DNA of 64,000 nucleotides, taken from contig CM082585.2 of assembly GCA_040954595.2 (NCBI GenBank), forward strand, positions 1,612,001-1,676,000, in the 5' to 3' direction. Shown piece after piece: positions 9,419 to 23,100 of the stretch; position 1 is the first letter of the stretch; every line of letters starts with the position of its first letter. Origin of the DNA: Balanoglossus misakiensis. Lineage: Eukaryota > Hemichordata. A model generated the notes under the pieces. That model searched no databases, had not been told where the DNA came from, and saw only the letters and a program-made list of their open reading frames with translations. The position numbers were made by a program, and so were the translations under genes.

Positions 9419-9547
9419 ATATCAATGAATGTAGTACATTGGTGGCACGGTGTGGAATCAATCAAGTCTGTGAAAATAGAGATGGTGACTATCAGTGTGC
9501 ATGTTTGGTGGGATTTGAACCAGATGTGAATAGAACAGCATGCAAAG
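9419..9547 (+). CDS. Calcium-binding EGF-like domain exon, partial gene
   Basis: This 129-nt phase 1-1 exon follows the acceptor ACATTTCAG and precedes a GTGAGA donor. It encodes DINEC and all six EGF cysteines in normal spacing, ending with TACKG. DINEC is the calcium-binding signature. The stretch CENRDGDYQCAC matches the Asp/Asn beta-hydroxylation consensus (C-x-D/N-x4-F/Y-x-C-x-C). Calcium-binding EGF modules rigidify extracellular proteins such as fibrillins and fibulins. Together with the upstream sushi exons it defines a secreted or membrane-anchored mosaic protein. Confidence 0.88.
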
Positions 9548-9677
9548 GTGAGACATAATCAAGTCACTTGCAACATAACTTCAAGTCACTATTTTCACAT
9601 TTAACACATTCCGAACTTATTTCAGAATTCCGGATAAATTTTTGGAATGACCTTTTAATCTCAGGTGTCTTTTTCTC

Positions 9678-10022
9678 ATAGGATTACATTGATAATTGCT
9701 AGAAAACAAACTTCTACTATTGTCATTTTCACGAAATTTTACACATAGCTCAGTCTAGTAAATATAAATTCATTGGTCAAATAAAATTGTGTGATTACAA
9801 TGCTCTATTTTGAGATAAATTTCTTTAAGGTTTTTGTCCATAGACAAACCATTGGTGAACCATGCTGAGTCAGCAGGTTTCTTCTATTATCAACTAAATT
9901 AATGGCCTTGTATTTCAAAAGCAAGCAAGGTGACGCCTTTATTTTATCACAGATTCATCTTGTACGTACACAAGATAATCCCAAAATTCACGATTAAAAG
10001 AAATGACAATACTTTCAATTTT
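9678..10022. repeat. Dispersed repeat, copy A
   Basis: About 340 bp that recur in the same orientation at 56083-56421, with scattered substitutions and small indels. Shared blocks include AAAACAAACTTCTACTATTG and CATAGACAAACCATTGGTGA. No terminal inverted repeats or coding potential are visible. Confidence 0.75.
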
Positions 10023-10068
10023 ACTGAACGTACATTGTTTTAATCCAATCCATGTTCCTTCTTTGTAG

Positions 10069-10254
10069 ATATAAATGAATGTGCTTCACATTCTTGTGAT
10101 CAACTTTGTAAAAACACTGCAGGTGGTTTTCAATGTTCCTGTGAAGAAGGCTATCTCTTATATGCAAATAACGGCACAGGTGGATTCTATCTGCCACCTG
10201 GAGAAACTGGTCTCTCAATGTATGATGTCTACACTTTTAACCAATCATGTGTTC
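10069..10254 (+). CDS. EGF-like domain exon with enlarged last loop, partial gene
   Basis: This 186-nt phase 1-1 exon lies between a CTTTGTAG acceptor and a GTAAGT donor. It begins DINECASHSC, so it is a calcium-binding EGF module, and CKNTAGGFQCSC matches the beta-hydroxylation consensus. The segment between cysteines 5 and 6 is about 35 residues, against roughly a dozen in ordinary EGF modules. It contains NGT and NQS glycosylation sites and a GFYLPPGETGL motif. The last cysteine (QSCVR) closes the domain. No further exons of this gene were recognised downstream before the satellite begins. Confidence 0.82.
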
Positions 10255-10769
10255 GTAAGTATCATGTTAAACTATAGAGTTAAAGGTATATGATCACCCA
10301 TGGAAAATTAGCTATATATAGTTACCATGGAAAATTGAAATCTAGCCAATCACAGATTTTCATTTGGTGGCACACGTGGAAAACAGGCGCCACCATATGT
10401 TCTTTAGAATGCTCAAATACGCCATTCAGCCATATATGGGAATGTGTATTGAAGGTGACTGTATACTTTTAACCAAGATTTGTCATATTATTGACCTTTA
10501 TACCGCAATGAATTTGCAGCAACAAAAAGTGGACAAAAAGCTGAATTTCATAATTGGATTTCATAATTTTGCCGTAATTCAATAATGAAATGTGGAGAAA
10601 GTCAGCAGACCAACTTTGCACTGTTATTATTTATTTTGGATTTGTTTCCCTCCTGCTAACAAAAGTGTCCTCTCACCTCATGGCATGAAGATGCATTGAA
10701 TTCTGAGAAAAAGGGGATTAATACTTGAGTGTATTTACAAAGACAAACAAGCTCACTGGTAGCATTTAA

Positions 10770-10876
10770 AGGGGAAGTCCGGTTCAGCTACATAATTGGG
10801 TAGCTTTGAGGTCATTCTTTCAGAAAAAAACATTGTGTAGAAATTATGCATAAATCAGCTGGACAGGACTTCCCTT
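10770..10876. mobile_element. Short MITE flanked by TTAA
   Basis: A 107-bp element with imperfect inverted ends (AGGGGAAGTCCGG and the inverse of AAGGGAAGTCCTG), flanked by TTAA at 10766-10769 and 10877-10880. TTAA targets suggest a piggyBac- or Kolobok-type family; TA with one extra base per end cannot be excluded. It resembles the left part of 574-765. Confidence 0.6.
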
Positions 10877-11060
10877 TTAATATTTCCAAGCAAGGCAATT
10901 GGTTTACTGCAACAATTACTTTGAAAACACAGTGTAAAACAACAATCATGATATGAATGTTACTTTAATAGATAGTCATACTTATATAAGCATGACTGTC
11001 TATGTTGGTCTGTAAGTTGTATTTGAAAGAAAAGTTTCATGTACGAATAGTACAAAGATT

Positions 11061-11104
11061 GACATTTAGTCCACAAATCCCTGAAATGAGACAGCCACGA
11101 CCTA
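11061..11104. repeat. Remnant of the hairpin MITE arm at the satellite's left edge
   Basis: Bases 11070-11104 match 221-255, the inner left arm and start of the core of the MITE at 169-394, with one difference in 35. The match ends exactly where the satellite begins. Confidence 0.7.
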
Positions 11105-14100
11105 CCATTAACATTAACCAGAGCACACAGTAACCAGGCCAGAGTGGCCAGTATCGTGCCCATTAATTTTGAGTGTTTGATGGGGGTCAACCTTTGCGTC
11201 AACATTAACCAGAGCACACAGTAACCAGGCCGTAGTGGACAGTGTTCTGCCCATTAATTTTGAGTGTTTGGTGGGGTCAACCTTTGCGTCAACATTAACC
11301 AGAGCACACAGTAACCAGGCCATAGTGGACAGTGTGCTGCCCATTAATTTTGAGTGTTTGGTGGGGTCAACCTTTGCGTCAACATTAACCAGAGCACACA
11401 GTAACCAGGCCGTAGTGGACAGTGTTCTGCCCATTAATTTTGAGTGTTTGGTGGGGTCAACCTTTGCGTCAACATTAACCAGAGCACACAGTAACCAGGC
11501 CGTAGTGGACAGTGTTCTGCCCATTAATTTTGAGTGTTTGGTGGGGTCAACCTTTGCGTCAACATTAACCAGAGCACACAGTAACCAGGCCGTAGTGGAC
11601 AGTGTTCTGCCCATTAATTTTGAGTGTTTGGTGGGGTCAACCTTTGCGTCAACATTAACTAGGCCAGAGTGGCCAGTATCGTGCCCATTAATTTTGAGTG
11701 TTTGGTGGGGTCAACCTTTGCGTCAACATTAACTAGGCCAGAGTGGCCAGTATCGTGCCCATTAATTTTGAGTGTTTGGTGGGGTCAACCTTTGCGTCAA
11801 CATTAACTAGGCCAGAGTGGCCAGTATCGTGCCCATTAATTTTGAGTGTTTGGTGGGGTCAACCTTTGCGTCAACATTAACTAGGCCAGAGTGGCCAGAA
11901 TCGTGCCCATTAATTTTGAGTGTTTGGTGGGGGTCAACCTTTGCGTCAACATTAACCAGAGCACACAGTAACCAGGCCGTAGTGGACAGTGTTCTGCCCA
12001 TTAATTTTGAGTGTTTGGTGGGGTCAACCTTTGCGTCACCATTAACCAGAGCACACAGTAACCAGGCCATAGTGGACAGTGTGCTGCCCATTAATTTTGA
12101 GTGTTTGGTGGGGTCAACCTTTGCGTCAACATTAACTAGGCCAGAGTGGCCAGTATCGTGCCCATTAATTTTGAGTGTTTGGTGGGGTCAACCTTTGCGT
12201 CAACATTAACTAGGCCAGAGTGGCCAGTATCGTGCCCATTAATTTTGAGTGTTTGGTGGGGTCAACCTTTGCGTCAACATTAACTAGGCCAGAGTGGCCA
12301 GTATCGTGCCCATTAATTTTGAGTGTTTGGTGGGGTCAACCTTTGCGTCAACATTAACTAGGCCAGAGTGGCCAGAATCGTGCCCATTAATTTTGAGTGT
12401 TTGGTGGGGGTCAACCTTTGCGTCAACATTAACCAGAGCACACAGTAACCAGGCCGTAGTGGACAGTGTTCTGCCCATTAATTTTGAGTGTTTGGTGGGG
12501 TCAACCTTTGCGTCACCATTAACCAGAGCACACAGTAACCAGGCCATAGTGGACAGTGTGCTGCCCATTAATTTTGAGTGTTTGGTGGGGTCAACCTTTG
12601 CGTCAACATTAACCAGAGCACACAGTAACCAGGCCATAGTGGACAGTGTTCTGCCCATTAATTTTGAGTGTTTGGTGGGGTCAACCTTTGCGTCAACATT
12701 AACCAGAGCACACAGTAACCAGGCCGTAGTGGACAGTGTTCTGCCCATTAATTTTGAGTGTTTGGTGGGGTCAACCTTTGCGTCAACATTAACCAGAGCA
12801 CACAGTAACCAGGCCGTAGTGGACAGTGTTCTGCCCATTAATTTTGAGTGTTTGGTGGGGTCAACCTTTGCGTCAACATTAACCAGAGCACACAGTAACC
12901 AGGCCTTAGTGGACAGTGTTCTGCCCATTAATTTTGAGTGTTTGGTGGGGTCAACCTTTGCGTCAACATTAACCAGAGCACACAGTAACCAGGCCGTAGT
13001 GGACAGTGTTCTGCCCATTAATTTTGAGTGTTTGGTGGGGTCAACCTTTGCGTCAACATTAACCAGAGCACACAGTAACCAGGCCATAGTGGACAGTGTG
13101 CTGCCCATTAATTTTGAGTGTTTGGTGGGGTCAACCTTTGCGTCAACATTAACCAGAGCACACAGTAACCAGGCCGTAGTGGACAGTGTTCTGCCCATTA
13201 ATTTTGAGTGTTTGGTGGGGTCAACCTTTGCGTCAACATTAACCAGAGCACACAGTAACCAGGCCTTAGTGGACAGTGTTCTGCCCATTAATTTTGAGTG
13301 TTTGGTGGGGTCAACCTTTGCGTCAACATTAACCAGAGCACACAGTAACCAGGCCGTAGTGGACAGTGTTCTGCCCATTAATTTTGAGTGTTTGGTGGGG
13401 TCAACCTTTGCGTCAACATTAACCAGAGCACACAGTAACCAGGCCAGAGTGGCCAGTATCGTGCCCATTAATTTTGAGTGTTTGATGGGGGTCAACCTTT
13501 GCGTCAACATTAACCAGAGCACACAGTAACCAGGCCGTAGTGGACAGTGTTCTGCCCATTAATTTTGAGTGTTTGGTGGGGTCAACCTTTGCGTCAACAT
13601 TAACCAGAGCACACAGTAACCAGGCCGTAGTGGACAGTGTTCTGCCCATTAATTTTGAGTGTTTGGTGGGGTCAACCTTTGCGTCAACATTAACCAGAGC
13701 ACACAGTAACCAGGCCTTAGTGGACAGTGTTCTGCCCATTAATTTTGAGTGTTTGGTGGGGTCAACCTTTGCGTCAACATTAACCAGAGCACACAGTAAC
13801 CAGGCCGTAGTGGACAGTGTTCTGCCCATTAATTTTGAGTGTTTGGTGGGGTCAACCTTTGCGTCAACATTAACCAGAGCACACAGTAACCAGGCCATAG
13901 TGGACAGTGTGCTGCCCATTAATTTTGAGTGTTTGGTGGGGTCAACCTTTGCGTCAACATTAACCAGAGCACACAGTAACCAGGCCGTAGTGGACAGTGT
14001 TCTGCCCATTAATTTTGAGTGTTTGGTGGGGTCAACCTTTGCGTCAACATTAACCAGAGCACACAGTAACCAGGCCTTAGTGGACAGTGTTCTGCCCATT

Positions 14101-17100
14101 AATTTTGAGTGTTTGGTGGGGTCAACCTTTGCGTCAACATTAACCAGAGCACACAGTAACCAGGCCGTAGTGGACAGTGTTCTGCCCATTAATTTTGAGT
14201 GTTTGGTGGGGTCAACCTTTGCGTCAACATTAACCAGAGCACACAGTAACCAGGCCAGAGTGGCCAGTATCGTGCCCATTAATTTTGAGTGTTTGATGGG
14301 GGTCAACCTTTGCGTCAACATTAACCAGAGCACACAGTAACCAGGCCGTAGTGGACAGTGTTCTGCCCATTAATTTTGAGTGTTTGGTGGGGTCAACCTT
14401 TGCGTCAACATTAACCAGAGCACACAGTAACAAGGCCATAGTGGACAGTGTGCTGCCCATTAATTTTGAGTGTTTGGTGGGGTCAACCTTTGCGTCAACA
14501 TTAACCAGAGCACACAGTAACCAGGCCGTAGTGGACAGTGTTCTGCCCATTAATTTTGAGTGTTTGGTGGGGTCAACCTTTGCGTCAACATTAACCAGAG
14601 CACACAGTAACCAGGCCGTAGTGGACAGTGTTCTGCCCATTAATTTTGAGTGTTTGGTGGGGTCAACCTTTGCGTCAACATTAACCAGAGCACACAGTAA
14701 CCAGGCCGTAGTGGACAGTGTTCTGCCCATTAATTTTGAGTGTTTGGTGGGGTCAACCTTTGCGTCAACATTAACCAGAGCACACAGTAACCAGGCCATA
14801 GTGGACAGTGTGCTGCCCATTAATTTTGAGTGTTTGGTGGGGTCAACCTTTGCGTCAACATTAACCAGAGCACACAGTAACCAGGCCGTAGTGGACAGTG
14901 TTCTGCCCATTAATTTTGAGTGTTTGGTGGGGTCAACCTTTGCGTCAACATTAACCAGAGCACACAGTAACCAGGCCATAGTGGACAGTGTTCTGCCCAT
15001 TAATTTTGAGTGTTTGGTGGGGTCAACCTTTGCGTCAACATTAACCAGAGCACACAGTAACCAGGCCGTAGTGGACAGTGTTCTGCCCATTAATTTTGAG
15101 TGTTTGGTGGGGTCAACCTTTGCGTCAACATTAACCAGAGCACACAGTAACCAGGCCAGAGTGGCCAGTATCGTGCCCATTAATTTTGAGTGTTTGATGG
15201 GGGTCAACCTTTGCGTCAACATTAACCAGAGCACACAGTAACCAGGCCGTAGTGGACAGTGTTCTGCCCATTAATTTTGAGTGTTTGGTGGGGTCAACCT
15301 TTGCGTCAACATTAACCAGAGCACACAGTAACCAGGCCATAGTGGACAGTGTGCTGCCCATTAATTTTGAGTGTTTGGTGGGGTCAACCTTTGCGTCAAC
15401 ATTAACCAGAGCACACAGTAACCAGGCCGTAGTGGACAGTGTTCTGCCCATTAATTTTGAGTGTTTGGTGGGGTCAACCTTTGCGTCAACATTAACCAGA
15501 GCACACAGTAACCAGGCCGTAGTGGACAGTGTTCTGCCCATTAATTTTGAGTGTTTGGTGGGGTCAACCTTTGCGTCAACATTAACCAGAGCACACAGTA
15601 ACCAGGCCGTAGTGGACAGTGTTCTGCCCATTAATTTTGAGTGTTTGGTGGGGTCAACCTTTGCGTCAACATTAACTAGGCCAGAGTGGCCAGTATCGTG
15701 CCCATTAATTTTGAGTGTTTGGTGGGGTCAACCTTTGCGTCAACATTAACTAGGCAAGAGTGGCCAGTATCGTGCCCATTAATTTTGAGTGTTTGGTGGG
15801 GTCAACCTTTGCGTCAACATTAACTAGGCCAGAGTGGCCAGTATCGTGCCCATTAATTTTGAGTGTTTGGTGGGGTCAACCTTTGCGTCAACATTAACCA
15901 GAGCACACAGTAACCAGGCCGTAGTGGACAGTGTTCTGCCCATTAATTTTGAGTGTTTGGTGGGGTCAACCTTTGCGTCAACATTAACCAGAGCACACAG
16001 TAACCAGGCCATAGTGGACAGTGTGCTGCCCATTAATTTTGAGTGTTTGGTGGGGTCAACCTTTGCGTCAACATTAACCAGAGCACACAGTAACCAGGCC
16101 ATAGTGGACAGTGTTCTGCCCATTAATTTTGAGTGTTTGGTGGGGTCAACCTTTGCGTCAACATTAACCAGAGCACACAGTAACCAGGCCGTAGTGGACA
16201 GTGTTCTGCCCATTAATTTTGAGTGTTTGGTTGGGTCAACCTTTGCGTCAACATTAACCAGAGCACACAGTAACCAGGCCGTAGTGGACAGTGTTCTGCC
16301 CATTAATTTTGAGTGTTTGGTGGGGTCAACCTTTGCGTCAACATTAACCAGAGCACACAGTAACCAGGCCATAGTGGACAGTGTTCTGCCCATTAATTTT
16401 GAGTGTTTGGTGGGGTCAACCTTTGCGTCAACATTAACCAGAGCACACAGTAACCAGGCCGTAGTGGACAGTGTTCTGCCCATTAATTTTGAGTGTTTGG
16501 TGGGGTCAACCTTTGCGTCAACATTAACCAGAGCACACAGTAACCAGGCCATAGTGGACAGTGTGCTGCCCATTAATTTTGAGTGTTTGGTGGGGTCAAC
16601 CTTTGCGTCAACATTAACCAGAGCACACAGTAACCAGGCCGTAGTGGACAGTGTTCTGCCCATTAATTTTGAGTGTTTGGTGGGGTCAACCTTTGCGTCA
16701 ACATTAACCAGAGCACACAGTAACCAGGCCATAGTGGACAGTGTTCTGCCCATTAATTTTGAGTGTTTGGTGGGGTCAACATTTGCGTCAACATTAACCA
16801 GAGCACACAGTAACCAGGCCGTAGTGGACAGTGTTCTGCCCATTAATTTTAAGTGTTTGGTGGGGTCAACCTTTGCGTCAACATTAACCAGAGCACACAG
16901 TAACCAGGCCGTAGTGGACAGTGTTCTGCCCATTAATTTTGAGTGTTTGGTGGGGTCAACCTTTGCGTCAACATTAACCAGAGCACACAGTAACCAGGCC
17001 GTAGTGGACAGTGTTCTGCCCATTAATTTTGAGTGTTTGGTGGGGTCAACCTTTGCGTCAACATTAACCAGAGCACACAGTAACCAGGCCATAGTGGACA

Positions 17101-20100
17101 GTGTGCTGCCCATTAATTTTGAGTGTTTGGTGGGGTCAACCTTTGCGTCAACATTAACCAGAGCACACAGTAACCAGGCCATAGTGGACAGTGTTCTGCC
17201 CATTAATTTTGAGTGTTTGGTGGGGTCAACCTTTGCGTCAACATTAACCAGAGCACACAGTAACCAGGCCGTAGTGGACAGTGTTCTGCCCATTAATTTT
17301 GAGTGTTTGGTGGGGTCAACCTTTGCGTCAACATTAACCAGAGCACACAGTAACCAGGCCGTAGTGGACAGTGTTCTGCCCATTAATTTTGAGTGTTTGG
17401 TGGGGTCAACCTTTGCGTCAACATTAACCAGAGCACACAGTAACCAGGCCGTAGTGGACAGTGTTCTGCCCATTAATTTTGAGTGTTTGGTGGGGTCAAC
17501 CTTTGCGTCAACATTAACCAGAGCACACAGTAACCAGGCCATAGTGGACAGTGTTCTGCCCATTAGTTTTGAGTGTTTGGTGGGGTCAACCTTTGCGTCA
17601 ACATTAACCAGAGCACACAGTAACCAGGCCGTAGTGGACAGTGTTCTGCCCATTAATTTTGAGTGTTTGGTGGGGTCAACCTTTGCGTCAACATTAACCA
17701 GAGCACACAGTAACCAGGCCATAGTGGACAGTGTTCTGCCCATTAATTTTGAGTGTTTGGTGGGGTCAACCTTTGCGTCAACATTAACCAGAGCACACAG
17801 TAACCAGGCCGTAGTGGACAGTGTTCTGCCCATTAATTTTGAGTGTTTGGTGGGGTCAACCTTTGCGTCAACATTAACCAGAGCACACAGTAACCAGGCC
17901 ATAGTGGACAGTGTTCTGCCCATTAATTTTGAGTGTTTGGTGGGGTCAACCTTTGCGTCAACATTAACCAGAGCACACAGTAACCAGGCCATAGTGGACA
18001 GTGTGCTGCCCATTAATTTTGAGTGTTTGGTGGGGTCAACCTTTGCGTCAACATTAACCAGAGCACACAGTAACCAGGCCATAGTGGACAGTGTTCTGCC
18101 CATTAATTTTGAGTGTTTGGTGGGGTCAACCTTTGCGTCAACATTAACCAGAGCACACAGTAACCAGGCCGTAGTGGACAGTGTTCTGCCCATTAATTTT
18201 GAGTGTTTGGTGGGGTCAACCTTTGCGTCAACATTAACCAGAGCACACAGTAACCAGGCCGTAGTGGACAGTGTTCTGCCCATTAATTTTGAGTGTTTGG
18301 TGGGGTCAACCTTTGCGTCAACATTAACCAGAGCACACAGTAACCAGGCCAGAGTGGACAGTGTTCTGCCCATTAATTTTGAGTGTTTGGTGGGGTCAAC
18401 CTTTGCGTCAACATTAACCAGAGCACACAGTAACCAGGCCGTAGTGGACAGTGTTCTGCCCATTAATTTTGAGTGTTTGGTGGGGTCAACCTTTGCGTCA
18501 ACATTAACCAGAGCACACAGTAACCAGGCCGTAGTGGACAGTGTTCTGCCCATTAATTTTGAGTGTTTGGTGGGGTCAACCTTTGCGTCAACATTAACCA
18601 GAGCACACAGTAACCAGGCCGTAGTGGACAGTGTTCTGCCCATTAATTTTGAGTGTTTGGTGGGGTCAACCTTTGCGTCAACATTAACCAGAGCACACAG
18701 TAACCAGGCCATAGTGGACAGTGTGCTGCCCATTAATTTTGAGTGTTTGGTGGGGTCAACCTTTGCGTCAACATTAACCAGAGCACACAGTAACCAGGCC
18801 ATAGTGGACAGTGTTCTGCCCATTAATTTTGAGTGTTTGGTGGGGTCAACCTTTGCGTCAACATTAACCAGAGCACACAGTAACCAGGCCGTAGTGGACA
18901 GTGTTCTGCCCATTAATTTTGAGTGTTTGGTGGGGTCAACCTTTGCGTCAACATTAACCAGAGCACACAGTAACCAGGCCGTAGTGGACAGTGTTCTGCC
19001 CATTAATTTTGAGTGTTTGGTGGGGTCAACCTTTGCGTCAACATTAACCAGAGCACACAGTAACCAGGCCATAGTGGACAGTGTGCTGCCCATTAATTTT
19101 GAGTGTTTGGTGGGGTCAACCTTTGCGTCAACATTAACCAGAGCACAGAGTAACCAGGCCATAGTGGACAGTGTTCTGCCCATTAATTTTGAGTGTTTGG
19201 TGGGGTCAACCTTTGCGTCAACATTAATCAGAGCACACAGTAACCAGGCCGTAGTGGACAGTGTTCTGCCCATTAATTTTGAGTGTTTGGTGGGGTCAAC
19301 CTTTGCGTCAACATTAACCAGAGCCACGGTTACTAGAAGAAGACGGTTAGGAAACTATTTTTTCTCCATTGTTAGATGCTCGCCTCGGTAAACACTTAGT
19401 GTAAACGAAAGATATCAGGTGCTAACGAGCCTGGCCGTACGAATAATGACGTCATTCCCCCACAATCCAAAGCAAACCATACTCGTGTTTACGGAATTGC
19501 TTGCACGCACAGTACGTAGACCACCAGAATTGAAGAAAACAGAACAGAGGATGGATAATTTATAAAGTCACAACACATTTATGACAATTTTGAACTTTCA
19601 AGGACATGATGAAGCCATACATTCTTTGTCTTGACTGTGCCCTAGAGATTCGATGCGAACCAAAACAAACAAGATGGCCGCCAAAGGCTATATCGATAAT
19701 GTTAAATTAACGACTGTATCGAAATGGGTATGCAATGAATCTCAACGAAATATTCCAATTGGAATAAACGAAATAGCCCATGCAATACAAAAAGGTGTAA
19801 AATATCTAAATATATTTAAAAAAAACAGAAATGCGACCATCAGGGTTGAATTCTAGGGGTTCAAAATTCGACGCTATTTGAATCCGGATTTTAAGTTAAC
19901 CACCCAAGAAACAATGGTAGAGTGTCGCAAGCCCAACAGACTATGACCGTGCACTCCATAAGCCTATATGGAATTCGTACAAAAAAAAAGTGGCGCTGTA
20001 CTCTGACGAAAAAGGGCAGATGAAGGGGTTCAAAAATTAGCTACGTTCCCCAATACAACCCCACATAGCGGTTCGGACATGGACTCTCCTAGCTAACACC

Positions 20101-23100
20101 TCGTTCACACCTTCCGAACAATAGAGTTTCCTAACCGTCTTCTTCTAGTAACCGTGCCAGAGCACACAGTAACCAGGCCATAGTGGACAGTGTTCTGCCC
20201 ATTAATTTTGAGTGTTTGGTGGGGTCAACATTTGCGTCAACATTAACCAGAGCACACAGTAACCAGGCCGTAGTGGACAGTGTTCTGCCCATTAATTTTG
20301 AGTGTTTGGTGGGGTCAACCTTTGCGTCAACATTAACTAGGCCAGAGTGGCCAGTATCGTGCCCATTAATTTTGAGTGTTTGGTGGGGTCAACCTTTGCG
20401 TCAACATTAACTAGGCCAGAGTGGCCAGTATCATGCCCATTAATTTTGAGTGTTTGGTGGGGTCAACCTTTGCGTCAACATTAACTAGGCCAGAGTGGCC
20501 AGTATCCTGCCCATTAATTTTGAGTGTTTGGTGGGGTCAACCTTTGCATCAACATTAACCAGGCCAGAGTGGCCAGTGTCGTGCCCATTAATTTTGAGTT
20601 TTTGGTGGGGTCAACCTTGGCATCAACATTAACTAGGCCAGAGTGGCCAGTATCGTGCCCATTAATTTTGAGTGTTTGGTGGGGTCAACCTTTGCGTCAA
20701 CATTAACTAGGCCAGAGTGGCCAGTATCGTGCCCATTAATTTTGAGTGTTTGGTGGGGGTCAACCTTTGCGTCAACATTAACCAGAGCACACAGTAACCA
20801 GGCCGTAGTGGACAGTGTTCTGCCCATTAATTTTGAGTGTTTGGTGGGGTCAACCTTTGCGTCAACATTAACTAGGCCAGAGTGGCCAGTATCGTGCCCA
20901 TTAATTTTGTGTGTTTGGTGGGGTCAACCTTTGCGTCAACATTAACTAGGCCAGAGTGGCCAGTATCATGCCCATTAATTTTGAGTGTTTGGTGGGGTCA
21001 ACCTTTGCGTCAACATTAACTAGGCCAGAGTGGCCAGTATCCTGCCCATTAATTTTGAGTGTTTGGTGGGGTCAACCTTTGCATCAACATTAACCAGGCC
21101 AGAGTGGCCAGTGTCATGCCCATTAATTTTGAGTTTTTGGTGGGGTCAACCTTGGCATCAACATTAACTAGGCCAGAGTGGCCAGTATCGTGCCCATTAA
21201 TTTTGAGTGTTTGGTGGGGTCAACCTTTGCGTCAACATTAACTAGGCCAGAGTGGCCAGTATCGTGCCCATTAATTTTGAGTGTTTGGTGGGGGTCAACC
21301 TTTGCGTCAACATTAACCAGAGCACACAGTAACCAGGCCGTAGTGGACAGTGTTCTGCCCATTAATTTTGAGTGTTTGGTGGGGTCAACCTTTGCGTCAA
21401 CATTAACCAGAGCACACAGTAACCAGGCCTTAGTGGACAGTGTGCTGCCCATTAATTTTGAGTGTTTGGTGGGGTCAACCTTTGCGTCAACATTAACCAG
21501 AGCACACAGTAACCAGGCCATAGTGGACAGTGTTCTGCCCATTAATTTTGAGTGTTTGGTGGGGTCAACCTTTGCGTCAACATTAACCAGAGCACACAGT
21601 AACCAGGCCGTAGTGGACAGTGTTCTGCCCATTAATTTTGAGTGTTTGGTGGGGTCAACCTTTGCGTCAACATTAACCAGAGCACACAGTAACCAGGCCG
21701 TAGTGGACAGTGTTCTGCCCATTAATTTTGAGTGTTTGGTGGGGTCAACCTTTGCGTCAACATTAACCAGAGCACACAGTAACCAGGCCATAGTGGACAG
21801 TGTTCTGCCCATTAATTTTGAGTGTTTGGTGGGGTCAACCTTTGCGTCAACATTAACCAGAGCACACAGTAACCAGGCCGTAGTGGACAGTGTTCTGCCC
21901 ATTAATTTTGAGTGTTTGGTGGGGTCAACCTTTGCGTCAACATTAACCAGAGCACACAGTAACCAGGCCATAGTGGACAGTATGCTGCCCATTGATTTTG
22001 AGTGTTTGGTGGCGTCAACCTTTGCGTCAACATTAACCAGAGCACACAATAACCAGGCCGTAGTGGACAGTGTTCTGCCCATTAATTTTGAGTGTTTGGT
22101 GGGGTCAACCTTTGCGTCAACATTAACCAGAGCACACAGTAACCAGGCCATAGTGGACAGTGTTCTGCCCATTAATTTTGAGTGTTTGGTGGGGTCAACC
22201 TTTGCGTCAACATTAACCAGAGCACACAGTAACCAGGCCGTAGTGGACAGTGTGCTGCCCATTAATTTTGAGTGTTTGGTGGGGTCAACCTTTGCGTCAA
22301 CATTAACTAGGCCAGAGTGGCCAGTATCGTGCCCATTAATTTTGAGTGTTTGGTGGGGGTCAACCTTTGCGTCAACATTAACTAGGCCAGAGTGGCCAGT
22401 ATCCTGCCCATTAATTTTGAGTGTTTGGTGGGGTCAACCTTTGCATCAACATTAACCAGAGCACACAGTAACCAGGCCATAGTGGACAGTGTTCTGCCCA
22501 TTAATTTTGAGTGTTTGGTGGGGTCAACCTTTGCATCAACATTAACCAGAGCACACAGTAACCAGGCCGTAGTGGACAGTGTGCTGCCCATTAATTTTGA
22601 GTGTTTGCTGGGGTCAACCTTTGCGTCAACATTAACCAGAGCACACAGTAACCAGGCCATAGTGGACAGTATGCTGCCCATTGATTTTGAGTGTTTGGTG
22701 GGGTCAACCTTTGCGTCAACATTAACTAGGCCAGAGTGGCCAGTATCGTGCCCATTAATTTTGAGTGTTTGGTGGGGGTCAACCTTTGCGTCAACATTAA
22801 CCAGAGCACACAGTAACCAGGCCGTAGTGGACAGTGTTCTGCCCATTAATTTTGAGTGTTTGGTGGGGTCAACCTTTGCGTCAACATTAACCAGAGCACA
22901 CAGTAACCAGGCCTTAGTGGACAGTGTGCTGCCCATTAATTTTGAGTGTTTGGTGGGGTCAACCTTTGCGTCAACATTAACCAGAGCACACAGTAACCAG
23001 GCCATAGTGGACAGTGTTCTGCCCATTAATTTTGAGTGTTTGGTGGGGTCAACCTTTGCGTCAACATTAACCAGAGCACACAGTAACCAGGCCGTAGTGG

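Noticed and set aside
15824-19391. Open frames of over 1100 codons on both strands
   Set aside because: They arise from a stop-free monomer of length divisible by three repeated in tandem. Both strands are open at once, there is no splice or start context, and variation is not biased to silent sites.
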